Positions 25,626-34,245 of a DNA stretch of 64,000 nucleotides are shown piece after piece; positions within the stretch are counted from its first letter, which is position 1, and every line of letters begins with the position of its first letter. Source of the DNA: Cyclobacterium sp. (GTDB lineage: Bacteria > Bacteroidota > Bacteroidia > Cytophagales > Cyclobacteriaceae); contig NZ_JABURL010000051.1 in the NCBI RefSeq assembly GCF_014762705.1, forward strand, positions 1 to 64,000, given 5' to 3'. The notes under the pieces are model-generated. The model was not told the origin of the DNA and did no database searches. It worked only from the letters and a program-made list of their open reading frames with translations. A program made the position numbers and the translations under genes.

Positions 25626-27938
25626 TTATTTTAATTTCAAGCTGATTTCCGTTCCGGCAAGCATGGATATGAGCAGGGTGTTTTCTTCCCACTGAATATC
25701 CGCATTGCCCTGAACTTCAATAGCTTTATCTGGAAAGGGGTTGATCAATGGTATAACTCCCCCTGCTTCCGAGTAAATGATGACTTCTTCAACTTTTCCT
25801 TCAATTCTTTCTGCAGAAACCAGAAACGCTCCTTCAGTCCGGAGTTTTTCAAACCTTACCGATTTCCAATCCTCCGGAATTGCAGGAAAAAGCTTGACAA
25901 ATCCAGCATGGCTCTGAATCAACATTTCCTGTATGCCTGCTGCAAAGGCAAAGTTGCCCTCCAGTGTAAAAGGACGGTAGGTGAAATTCGACTTGCCGGT
26001 TCCTGATTGGTCTCCGTTGACATGGAAACTGTTGGGCAATACAAAGGAGGAGGCAAAATCTCTCAATGCCTTTGCTGCACCGTTACCATCATAAGCCCTT
26101 GCTTTTAAATTGCCCAGCCAGGCAAAGGAATAGCCGGTCCAGTAGGAGGAGCCCAATTCGTCTAACCTGTCAATGGTATTGTCGATGATTTCACGGTCTT
26201 TTTCCTCATTGGACGGATCTATCAGGCTAAGGGGATGAATCGCCATGATCTGGGAAAAGTGCCTGTGTGACTCTTTTAAAGGTTCGCCGGGAGCCACCAT
26301 TAGTCCAGTCTCGTCAATGGCATAATCCGGCCATTCGGCCAATATGGTATTCCATTCTTCCGCCTCATCCGGATTGTCAAGTTCCAAAGCGAGTTCGCTT
26401 GCTGTGGTATAGGTCCAACGGACAAGGGCCAGATCATAATTGGTCATTTGATCAAACCATGCCCGTGCTTCATTATTATGGATTTCCGGACTGGAAGACA
26501 AGGGAAGTTTTCTTTTTCCATCTTTATCCATTACAGAAAGATCCCTTAAAAAAATGGCGACTTCTCTGATCCATGGATAGGCCTCGTTTTTTAGAAATTC
26601 CCGGTCCATGGAATACCGCCAATGCAGGTAATAATGATGTCCCAGCCAGGCGCTTACCGTAGGTCCAAAAGCATATTGTATCCAGCCCCCCATGGGGTCG
26701 CCTTCCAGGGTGGTTACCCCGGGTACATTTAGCCCATTGCTGTCAAAATATTCTCTGGTGTATTTTTTAAAGGTGGGTTTGTGTTGATTGAGCCAGTCCA
26801 AAAATCCTTTTTCAAGGCTCAGGTGGTTGCCCTTATAGGTAGGCCAATAGCTCAATTGGGTATTGAGGTCATGGTGGAAATCACCTTTCCAGGGAGGTAA
26901 TTTACCATTGTCCGCAGTCCAGACGCTTTGAAGCGAAATGGGTGGTGCCCCTTGTCTGGCGGCAGCCCCCAGTTTATACATGTCCATGTAATACTGCTGC
27001 TGCAAAAGTGAATCGGGAAGTGTTATAGAGGACTGCTGCCAGTAAGAATCCCACCAGGCCACATGACTCTCCTGATAATTCTCCATGCCCTTGTTAAAAG
27101 CCTTTTCGGTAACCTTTTCGGCCAATTTGGATGGCTCCTGACCTTTCTTTCCGGAGCTAATACTCCAGCTACCCTCCAGTTGGTTTCCATTTTCTTCCCA
27201 TCTCGTATTCACCTGGAAACGGAACCCATCCCATCCTTCCTGTTCATAGGTAATGGTATTTTCTTCTTCGGAAAGCGTTCCAGCGGGATAGCCCAACCTT
27301 CGCAGGTCTTGTCCACTGACCGGGTCCAGGGCTTCTGATGGTCCGGCTCCTACGTAAGGAGGGGGCACCATTTCTGGTAACAGGTCAACTTTGAGGTTTT
27401 CAAAACGATACCAACCAACCGGTTCGGTGGCATGTACAAAGGTCTTCAATAGGGTGCCGTTTTTCCATCGGATTTCACTGCTCGCTTTTTGAAGATCCAG
27501 TTTGACGGATGCTATTTCACCCAATTGGGAAATATCAAATTCAAGTGCAGCTCCCGGGATTTTTGAAGGTCCGGCAAGGGTGTCATACGGAAGGTCATAT
27601 TGTCTCTGTACTGCCCCATATTGCTTGTCTTCCCATTGTTTTTTCACCCAGTTGAAATCATGGTTTTCAAAGTCCAGGTTTTTCATTTCTCTCTGATCCC
27701 AAAGATCTGCCCTGTCAAGTGAAAACCTCAGCTTCCCTTCCTTTTGCCAGATGAGTGCGCCCAGCATAGCATTGCCCAGTGGAATGCCCTCATCCCAGCT
27801 CTGGGCCAGATTGGGGAAACTGAGCTCCATGTAATAGGGCAATGGCTGTTTTTTTTCCTTGCCGGTACAAGATGCTGTTGCAAACAAACAAAGAAGGGTG
27901 AATGCCAGGATATTGCCAGATAGTTCTCTTATTTTCAT
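25626..27938 (-). CDS. GH95-type alpha-L-fucosidase-like lipoprotein, divergent active site
   Basis: The start at 27938 overlaps the sulfatase stop by ATGA and gives 770 residues with a lipobox (LFATASC, Cys24). The fold is that of GH95: N-terminal beta-sandwich, (alpha/alpha)6 barrel and C-terminal beta domain. The expected general acid is E485 in LPLSSSPEIHNN. The usual Asn-x-Asn before the QMNYW-like motif reads DLNTQLSYWP (D357, N359), and the usual QIDGNFG reads TLEGNFAF (E660 in place of Asp). GH95 enzymes invert alpha-1,2-fucosides or related L-galactosides. It is the last gene of the locus, and the substitutions suggest a different substrate. The position matching is from memory of the family. 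Confidence 0.85.
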   Translation of the reverse strand: MKIRELSGNILAFTLLCLFATASCTGKEKKQPLPYYMELSFPNLAQSWDEGIPLGNAMLGALIWQKEGKLRFSLDRADLWDQREMKNLDFENHDFNWVKKQWEDKQYGAVQRQYDLPYDTLAGPSKIPGAALEFDISQLGEIASVKLDLQKASSEIRWKNGTLLKTFVHATEPVGWYRFENLKVDLLPEMVPPPYVGAGPSEALDPVSGQDLRRLGYPAGTLSEEENTITYEQEGWDGFRFQVNTRWEENGNQLEGSWSISSGKKGQEPSKLAEKVTEKAFNKGMENYQESHVAWWDSYWQQSSITLPDSLLQQQYYMDMYKLGAAARQGAPPISLQSVWTADNGKLPPWKGDFHHDLNTQLSYWPTYKGNHLSLEKGFLDWLNQHKPTFKKYTREYFDSNGLNVPGVTTLEGDPMGGWIQYAFGPTVSAWLGHHYYLHWRYSMDREFLKNEAYPWIREVAIFLRDLSVMDKDGKRKLPLSSSPEIHNNEARAWFDQMTNYDLALVRWTYTTASELALELDNPDEAEEWNTILAEWPDYAIDETGLMVAPGEPLKESHRHFSQIMAIHPLSLIDPSNEEKDREIIDNTIDRLDELGSSYWTGYSFAWLGNLKARAYDGNGAAKALRDFASSFVLPNSFHVNGDQSGTGKSNFTYRPFTLEGNFAFAAGIQEMLIQSHAGFVKLFPAIPEDWKSVRFEKLRTEGAFLVSAERIEGKVEEVIIYSEAGGVIPLINPFPDKAIEVQGNADIQWEENTLLISMLAGTEISLKLK

Positions 27939-29404
27939 TTTTTTTCGGGTTGATAAGATGGATTGGGATAGGGCAATTGTACCCCCATTTCCCCCAGCCA
28001 ATTTTGCAATTTTTTATTTAATCGGGCTCTTTTCTTCGGGAGTTGCTCAGCCATGTCAGCATTTTCCTCCCTATCCCTTTTTATATGATACAATTCGTTG
28101 CTATTGCACTCAAAATTATGGATTAGTTTATAATCCCCCACCCGGATAGCTGCAGCAGGTCTTCCGCCAAGCCCGCCACTGTAATGGGGAAAATACCAAA
28201 ATAAGGGCTTTTCCGCCATCGATTTCCCTCCTAAAAGAGGTTTCAGGCTAATCCCATCGCTGTGTTGTTCAGGTAAAAGGGACAGGCCTGCCATTTCAAG
28301 CAGTGTGGGAAATAGATCGGTTCCGGTTACAGGTTCATTGCTCTTGCTACCTGGCTTAATGTTGCCAGGCCATCGGAAAATCAGGGGAACACCAAGGCCT
28401 CCTTCATGCAGATAGCCCTTTCCTGTCCTTAAGGGTGCATTGGACGTTGGTATTTGGTCCATGATATTGCTGGTGGCCATGCCTCCGTTATCGGAAGTAA
28501 AGATAACCAGAGTATTGCGGTCAAGCCCGGATAGGGAAAGGGCCTGCATCAGCCTTCCGATATTTTCGTCCAGGCTTTCTACCATGGCTGCATAAGAGGG
28601 ATTATCCTGCTGCTTTTTGATATAGGTTTCATCTTGCTGCTCATATCCTTCCCCCTTGTATTGCATGGCATTGCGCTTTTCCCTGTATTTTTCTACTTTT
28701 TCCGGTTTTCCCTCCAGTGGCAAATGAACCGTATAATAAGAAAGGAAGGCAAAAAACGGTTGCTCCCTTTTTTGTGTAATAAACGTTATGGTTTCATCCG
28801 TTAGCCGATCCGTCAGGTACTCTCCTTCCGGTCCATCAGGTAATTGGGGGTTATTATAGGGTGAAAAATAACCACCAGCAGGATGTCCGGTATGGTTTCC
28901 TCCCTTATTGATATCAAAACCATGATTTTCCGGATAATGCATCTTTTTCTCGCCCAAATGCCATTTTCCGGCAAAAAAGGTGGCATATCCATTTGATTTA
29001 AAGGCCTCGGCTAAGGTAGTTTCTTTGGGATCGAGAAATAGCTTGAAGGGATGCGCTGCGAGTTTTTGGTCCGGATGGGGCCCATAATGCCGGTTTCCGG
29101 GGATATAGTCGGTAAGTTTTAATCTGGCAGGGTACTTTCCCGTCATGATGGCTGCCCTGGAGGGAGAACAAATGGGGCTGGCGGCATAGGCTTGGGTGAA
29201 TACCATACCTTCATTGGCAAGTTTGTCAATATGTGGCGTTTCATAAAAACGGCTCCCGGTGTAGCCCAGATCATGATAACCCAAATCATCCACCAGAATA
29301 AAAAGAATGTTTGTTGGCTCATCTCCTGCAGGTGCAGCCTGTGAGTGGCCAACAGATGGGAACAGTACCAATAGAAATGCGTACCGGAGCAAGTGTTTAA
29401 CCAT
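27935..29404 (-). CDS. S1-family sulfatase (formylglycine-dependent)
   Basis: From ATG 29404 the protein has 489 residues: signal peptide (about 1-22), alkaline-phosphatase-like fold with the metal pair in ILVDDLGYHDLG and the modification motif C79-S-P-S-R, which anaerobic or FGE-type maturases convert to formylglycine. Further conserved motifs are GKYPARL, FAGKWHLGEKKMHYPE and FTSDNGG. It would remove sulfate esters from a periplasmic glycan fragment. The start is 1 nt after the stop of the upstream GH29 gene. A longer start at 29422 is possible. The S1 subfamily cannot be assigned by eye, and no maturase gene is in the window. Confidence 0.93.
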   Translation of the reverse strand: MVKHLLRYAFLLVLFPSVGHSQAAPAGDEPTNILFILVDDLGYHDLGYTGSRFYETPHIDKLANEGMVFTQAYAASPICSPSRAAIMTGKYPARLKLTDYIPGNRHYGPHPDQKLAAHPFKLFLDPKETTLAEAFKSNGYATFFAGKWHLGEKKMHYPENHGFDINKGGNHTGHPAGGYFSPYNNPQLPDGPEGEYLTDRLTDETITFITQKREQPFFAFLSYYTVHLPLEGKPEKVEKYREKRNAMQYKGEGYEQQDETYIKKQQDNPSYAAMVESLDENIGRLMQALSLSGLDRNTLVIFTSDNGGMATSNIMDQIPTSNAPLRTGKGYLHEGGLGVPLIFRWPGNIKPGSKSNEPVTGTDLFPTLLEMAGLSLLPEQHSDGISLKPLLGGKSMAEKPLFWYFPHYSGGLGGRPAAAIRVGDYKLIHNFECNSNELYHIKRDREENADMAEQLPKKRARLNKKLQNWLGEMGVQLPYPNPSYQPEKK

Positions 29405-29405
29405 A

Positions 29406-30806
29406 TTACTGTGGAGGATCAATTTTGTAGACTGACAAGGATTTTAGCCGGGGCTCACCTTTGGATGACCTGGCCACAAACCGAATTTTATCCGTATGTA
29501 CCGGATCTATTGTTACGATGTGCTTATGGCCAATGGAAGAGCCCCTATAAACCTCAGCCCACTTACCATTTATTTCGGCCTCCAGTATAAATTCGCGTAC
29601 CAGTTCGCCTTTCGATATGTCTTCTTGCAATACAATATGGTCAATCGCTTGCGATTTTTCCAGGTTAAGGGAAATGTTTTTTCCCCTACCTGAAATCCGG
29701 GCCAGGGGACTGGAAAATCGCCGTTCGATTTCATCTCCAAATTCTTTTAGGCGTTTTACATCAGGCTCCGGCATCAAGCCATCCGCATTGGGCGTCACCC
29801 CCAGGATCAATGTTGAATTGTGACCTACTGAGTTATAATACATTTTCACCAGGTTTTCAAGCGGATAAATAATATGCTCACGATTTGGCTCCCAAAACCA
29901 ATCGTGGCCGCCATGTCCTCGTAATGGGGCATCGCTCATGGCAGGCATGTAAAAGCTGCCGTTGGGGTCTCCGGTTTTTAAAAGCTCAAAATTATTGGCT
30001 CCAATTTCCTTTTTGGCACTTTCACCGGCACCAATTGCCGGGTAGGGAAAAGTCCCCCAGCTAGGATAGGGTACTGTTCCGGTTTCACTTCCACCCCAGC
30101 GAATATCCGCCCGTTGGAGGTTGTGATAAAAAATACTGTTGGGTTGATGTTGTTCAAAAATGGATAATACATCCGGGCCCCCTTGTTCGGGTCCGTGTGC
30201 CCCCCCGTCAAACCAGACAATTGCCCAATCACCGTAATTGGTAAATATTTCAGTAACGATTTTTTCAATCATTCCATTATAGTGCTCCTGTCTGTTGCGT
30301 CCAAATTCATTTTCGCCCTGGACCTTAAAGTCATAAACGCCATAATAAGCGTTCCAGCGTGTGCCGATATATACTCCAGGGAGTATATCGTATTTTTCAC
30401 AAGCTGCTTTGAAATCCCGAAGGATGTCTCCTTCTCCATCCTGCCATTTCAAGGCTTTCATGGAATAGGGAGTAGCGTTGCTTTGGTGAAAGAAGAAGCC
30501 GGTCTCATGGCTTACGGTAAAAATGGCGATTTTGAATCCGGCATCTTTTAAGGACCTGATCCACTGGTCCATATCATACTTTTGTGGATTGAATGTGTTA
30601 TAATCTTCTACCGGGGTAATTCTTGCTTTTGGCTGCACATAAAATTCACCATCAAATACATGCATGTCCCAGCAAACCAATGCAGTCAGTTCAGCCTGCT
30701 GCCATTGCAATTGTGCGGGACTTGGAACCGGTACCTGTTGTTGTGCGCCTGCCTGTAAGCAAAACACAAAAAATAAACTTAAAGAGAGTATCACTCGATT
30801 ACGCAT
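29406..30806 (-). CDS. GH29 alpha-L-fucosidase-like protein (copy 2)
   Basis: 466 residues with a signal peptide (about 1-21). The GH29 barrel is recognisable from SHETGFFFHQSNATPYS (canonical HHDGF region), the GDILRDF motif and AIVWFDGGAHG, where D200 is the expected nucleophile. The canonical second His and Asp of HHDGF are replaced (H100-E-T-G-F). It closely resembles the copy at 31753, so this is a tandem duplication separated by the SGNH gene. It carries a C-terminal beta domain (about 370-466). Retaining exo-fucosidase activity on a sulfated or branched fucan is inferred from the neighbours. Confidence 0.9.
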   Translation of the reverse strand: MRNRVILSLSLFFVFCLQAGAQQQVPVPSPAQLQWQQAELTALVCWDMHVFDGEFYVQPKARITPVEDYNTFNPQKYDMDQWIRSLKDAGFKIAIFTVSHETGFFFHQSNATPYSMKALKWQDGEGDILRDFKAACEKYDILPGVYIGTRWNAYYGVYDFKVQGENEFGRNRQEHYNGMIEKIVTEIFTNYGDWAIVWFDGGAHGPEQGGPDVLSIFEQHQPNSIFYHNLQRADIRWGGSETGTVPYPSWGTFPYPAIGAGESAKKEIGANNFELLKTGDPNGSFYMPAMSDAPLRGHGGHDWFWEPNREHIIYPLENLVKMYYNSVGHNSTLILGVTPNADGLMPEPDVKRLKEFGDEIERRFSSPLARISGRGKNISLNLEKSQAIDHIVLQEDISKGELVREFILEAEINGKWAEVYRGSSIGHKHIVTIDPVHTDKIRFVARSSKGEPRLKSLSVYKIDPPQ

Positions 30807-31022
30807 TGTTTTCTTTTTTTATATATAATTGCAATCATTTCCTGGTAACATGAGTTGGGCCTAATTTACTCTTAAAACCTTCATCGGTAGGCTTAAAAGG
30901 GTTTTGTGCGGTGGAACCCCTGGTAATCTCCGGTAAATCGGGACTGCCTCACCATAGCTTCTACAGTATATTGTTTGTTTGGTGATTTAACCGGTTTGAG
31001 ATGTACTTGACCTGAAATCACC

Positions 31023-31760
31023 TTAGAAATTAATTTCATTTCCTAATTTCTGGAATACCAGTTCGGCAATGGCTTTGTACCCCTCCTTATTTGGGTGCAC
31101 CCCATCACTTTCTGTAAACAGTTCCGGTCGGTGATCCAACGGCGCATTCAGGTCGATAAAATGGACGTTTTTCTCGGCTGCAACGCTTTTTGTCATGCCA
31201 ATCAGTTCCTGAAGCCTGGGCTTTCGGGTAGTTAGTCCGGCTATGCGTTCACTATCGAGGCCGGGAGTTTCCAGCACCATTGGTGATGGAGCGCACAGGT
31301 AAATTTGTGGCCTGGAGGATAATTTTGATAATTCATCAACAAGATCACGATAATCGCTTTCGAATTCATCCTTGTATTCCCAGCACTTTCGGTCCCCGCA
31401 GGTGCCCATGCCGCAGGTATCGTTGGTGCCAAGACTGATGATAATTATGTCGGGGTTTGCCGCCTTTATTTTTGGTAATTCGTTCCAAACGGTGGGGATC
31501 CCTTTTCTGATAAGGGTACAGCCACCCACCCCAAAATTTTCTACAGCATATTTCTCGCCCAGTAATGCTTGCAATTGGGCAGGATAGGAGTATTGGTCCG
31601 GATCATCCAGTCGGGCACCGAAGGTAATGCTATCTCCGACACAGGCAATTTTAATTTTTTTATTTGTAAATCCACCCAAAGCAAAAAACAGGATCAATGC
31701 GAGACCGCAAAGGTAAAAGGATGTGATACATGTCTCATTCCGATTCATAGGGTTATTCAT
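31023..31760 (-). CDS. SGNH/GDSL hydrolase, likely carbohydrate esterase
   Basis: 245 residues with an N-terminal hydrophobic segment (about 13-30), then block I IACVGDSITFGARL with the nucleophilic Ser, block II-like GVGGCTL, block III IISLGTND and block V SDGVHPNKEGY with the Asp and His. This family includes acetyl-xylan and other carbohydrate acetylesterases. It overlaps the GH29 gene by 8 nt from this start, or follows after 4 nt from the Met at 31748. In this locus it probably removes acetyl groups from the glycan; that role is inferred. Confidence 0.9.
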   Translation of the reverse strand: MNNPMNRNETCITSFYLCGLALILFFALGGFTNKKIKIACVGDSITFGARLDDPDQYSYPAQLQALLGEKYAVENFGVGGCTLIRKGIPTVWNELPKIKAANPDIIIISLGTNDTCGMGTCGDRKCWEYKDEFESDYRDLVDELSKLSSRPQIYLCAPSPMVLETPGLDSERIAGLTTRKPRLQELIGMTKSVAAEKNVHFIDLNAPLDHRPELFTESDGVHPNKEGYKAIAELVFQKLGNEINF

Positions 31761-33141
31761 TTATGTGAAATATTTTAAAATTCCGGATCGAGGACTCCCC
31801 TTTTGATTCAAGGATTTTGAGCCTTACTGCGTCCACTTCCATTTCATCAAAATTGTGGATAAACTTGTGCCCGATAACTGAACCCTCAAAAATGGTTTGC
31901 CAACCATTTTTAGTTTTACCCTCTAAGACAAATTCCCTGACTCTTTCGCCCTGGGCAATGTCTTCCTGCAAAACGATGTGGTTGATGGGGGTCCTTTTTT
32001 TTAATTTAAGGGTCAGTTTTTTGCCGCTTCCTGAAGTTTCTGCCAGAGGCGTGCTAAATCTTCTTTTTATTTCATCTCCCCAATCCTTCAAACGTTGTAC
32101 ATCTGCCTGGGGCAACAAGCCCCTGGCATCCGGTGTTAATCCCATAATCAAGGAGGTATTGTGTCCTACACTCCTGTAGTACATGTCCATAAGGTTTTCA
32201 AGTGGATAGATATGTAGCTCATCATCCGGCTCCCAAAACCACTCGTGCCCTCCATTGTATCCACGCAAAGGAGCATCACTCATGGCGGGCATGTAATGTT
32301 TGCCGTCTGGGTCCCCCTCCTTAAGTAGTTGGAAATTATTTTTAAGAACCACTTCCTGATTGGCAGCATGCGAGAAAGGGAAGGGAAACGTACCCCAACT
32401 GGGGTAGGGGACCGTACCGCTTTCACTTCCTCCCCAGCGGATATCTGCGCGTTGGGTATTGTGGTAGAATATACCATTAGGTTGGTTCTTTTCAAAAATG
32501 GACAGCACGTCCGGTCCTCCCTTTTCAGGGCCATGTGCTCCTCCATCAAACCAAATAATGGCCAGGTCACCATAACGGGAGGTCAATTCTTCTACCATTC
32601 CCTCACACATTTTATTGTAATAGGCCTGTCTGTTTTTTGCAAATTCGTTATCCCCATTCACTTTGAAATCATGTACTCCAAAAAAGGAATTCCAACGGAT
32701 CCCGATGTAAATGCCAGGGGCAATACCGTATTTGCGACAGGAATTTACAAAGTCGCGTACAATATCTCCTTTGCCTTCTCTCCACTTTACTGCTTTCAAT
32801 GAATAGGGATTGACATCGCTTTGGTAGAGCGCAAAGCCTGTTTCATGGGTGGCCGTTAAGATGGCCATCTTAAAGCCGGCATCTTTGGCAGCTTTGACCC
32901 ACTGGTCAGTATCCAGGTTAACGGGATTAAAGATGTTGTAATCAGGAATAGGGGTAATCCTGTTTTTTGCCTGGTTGTAGGGCTTCCCGTCAAAGACATG
33001 TAGATCATAATGGAAAACGGCCACGAGTTCAGCATTTTGCCAGTCTAGCTGGGCTTGGGTCGGAATGGGGACTTCGGCCTGTCCCCAACTTTTTAATCCA
33101 TAGATTAAAAAGCAGATTACCATTATCGATCTCAATTTCAT
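31753..33141 (-). CDS. GH29 alpha-L-fucosidase-like protein (copy 1)
   Basis: 462 residues from ATG 33141 (signal peptide ending SWGQ); the ATG at 33159 adds six. The GH29 core shows THETGFALYQSDVNPYS (H99), GKGDIVRDF and LAIIWFDGGAHGPEKGG with D199 as the probable nucleophile. As in the second copy, the usual HHDGF reads HETGF. Long stretches are shared with the copy at 29406 (GGPDVLSIFE, QRADIRWGGSE, TVPYPSWGTFP). It lies 22 nt after the GH117-like gene and is followed by the esterase. Two related enzymes may act on differently linked or decorated fucose. Confidence 0.9.
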   Translation of the reverse strand: MKLRSIMVICFLIYGLKSWGQAEVPIPTQAQLDWQNAELVAVFHYDLHVFDGKPYNQAKNRITPIPDYNIFNPVNLDTDQWVKAAKDAGFKMAILTATHETGFALYQSDVNPYSLKAVKWREGKGDIVRDFVNSCRKYGIAPGIYIGIRWNSFFGVHDFKVNGDNEFAKNRQAYYNKMCEGMVEELTSRYGDLAIIWFDGGAHGPEKGGPDVLSIFEKNQPNGIFYHNTQRADIRWGGSESGTVPYPSWGTFPFPFSHAANQEVVLKNNFQLLKEGDPDGKHYMPAMSDAPLRGYNGGHEWFWEPDDELHIYPLENLMDMYYRSVGHNTSLIMGLTPDARGLLPQADVQRLKDWGDEIKRRFSTPLAETSGSGKKLTLKLKKRTPINHIVLQEDIAQGERVREFVLEGKTKNGWQTIFEGSVIGHKFIHNFDEMEVDAVRLKILESKGESSIRNFKIFHINE

Positions 33142-33163
33142 AAATCTTTTTATTTGCATTTTT

Positions 33164-34186
33164 TTATTTTGAGGTTAATTCGAATCGTACCAGGTAACAT
33201 TCGTGTTTGTTTGGAATCATGGATATACCCCATTTTAATCCTTCTCCTACAACCACAGGATCGGTTATATCAGGCCGAAAACCTCCCGGGGCAACCGCAC
33301 GTTCTTTTACCTTTGCATTAAGTTTGTTTGACATAAAATCAATTCCATCAGGGGCATATTCAAATGTTTCCGATAAGGAAGCAAAGGCACCAACACCGGT
33401 ACCCTGAGGCCAGATGAATACTTCATGGCTCCTTTCGAGTATTTCTTTTCCGAATTTGGTGTATGGCCCTTCCGGATATTTAGCATAGGCCACGCCCATA
33501 CAGGTGTGCGCCGGCCCGCCCTGTCCGCCAAGTAAGGATCGGCCTTTGTAATACATCCAGTACAAACCATTTCGGTATAGCAAGGAGGCATCATCCACCC
33601 GGTAACTATCAAATTTTTCAGGCTCCACGCTTACTTTCAGAATGGGTTCCTCGTTTATTCGCTTGAAAGGTCCGGTGGGAGAGTCAGCTACCGCCACACC
33701 GATCGCTGTAATGTCACTGATATTGTTGTTCTCAAACTCGCCATTGGGGTTTCCCGGTGTTGGCTTTACCCCGGTATAATACAGGTAGTATTTACCATCT
33801 GCGAAAAATATGTTTGGCGTAAAAACGGCTTGTGAATCCCATTTTCCATTTTCTCCTACGTCCAACATTTGACCTACCTCTGTCCAGGTAAATCCCTCAT
33901 CCTCAGATTTGGCGCACCAAACGCTTGCTCCCCAGTATCCAGCTCCCCAATATTCCGGCTGGGCATCAGGTATTTTGGTGTAATACACATAATACGTCTG
34001 GTCTACTTTCATCACATCGCTGGGATCTCTGCGAGTCACCCCCTTTTCGTAGCCGATGCCGGCGACATCTTTAAACGTAAATTCAATGTTGTTGAGATAG
34101 TCGGCTGCATCCTGGGCAATAATTGAATTGGACCAAAATAGCAATGGCAGTAGCAGGTATTTGTAGCTGTAACAAATATTTTTCAT
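33164..34186 (-). CDS. Five-bladed beta-propeller glycoside hydrolase (GH117/GH43-like)
   Basis: 340 residues with a signal peptide (about 1-24). Repeated blade motifs (YYVYYTKIPDA, KYYLYYTGVKPTPG, LYWMYYKGR) and RRDPSDVMKV with an early Asp, together with GVAVADSPTGPFKRI and DSYRVDDASLLY, fit the GH117 and GH43 clans, whose acid and base residues lie on the propeller axis. GH117 members act on 3,6-anhydro-L-galactose or related sugars and are reported in fucan and galactan loci. I favour GH117-like because of the RRDPSDV and FTPNIFFADGKYYLYYTG segments. The exact substrate is unknown. Confidence 0.75.
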   Translation of the reverse strand: MKNICYSYKYLLLPLLFWSNSIIAQDAADYLNNIEFTFKDVAGIGYEKGVTRRDPSDVMKVDQTYYVYYTKIPDAQPEYWGAGYWGASVWCAKSEDEGFTWTEVGQMLDVGENGKWDSQAVFTPNIFFADGKYYLYYTGVKPTPGNPNGEFENNNISDITAIGVAVADSPTGPFKRINEEPILKVSVEPEKFDSYRVDDASLLYRNGLYWMYYKGRSLLGGQGGPAHTCMGVAYAKYPEGPYTKFGKEILERSHEVFIWPQGTGVGAFASLSETFEYAPDGIDFMSNKLNAKVKERAVAPGGFRPDITDPVVVGEGLKWGISMIPNKHECYLVRFELTSK

Positions 34187-34245
34187 TGTTAATTATTTTT
34201 TCTTCGAATTCCTGAATCAATACGCTTAAAGATATTCTAAATCAT

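Noticed and set aside
30840-30865. TTAGGCCCAAC word before the second GH29 gene, resembling half of the fucose-locus palindrome
   Set aside because: The second half of the palindrome is missing; a single half-site is expected by chance.
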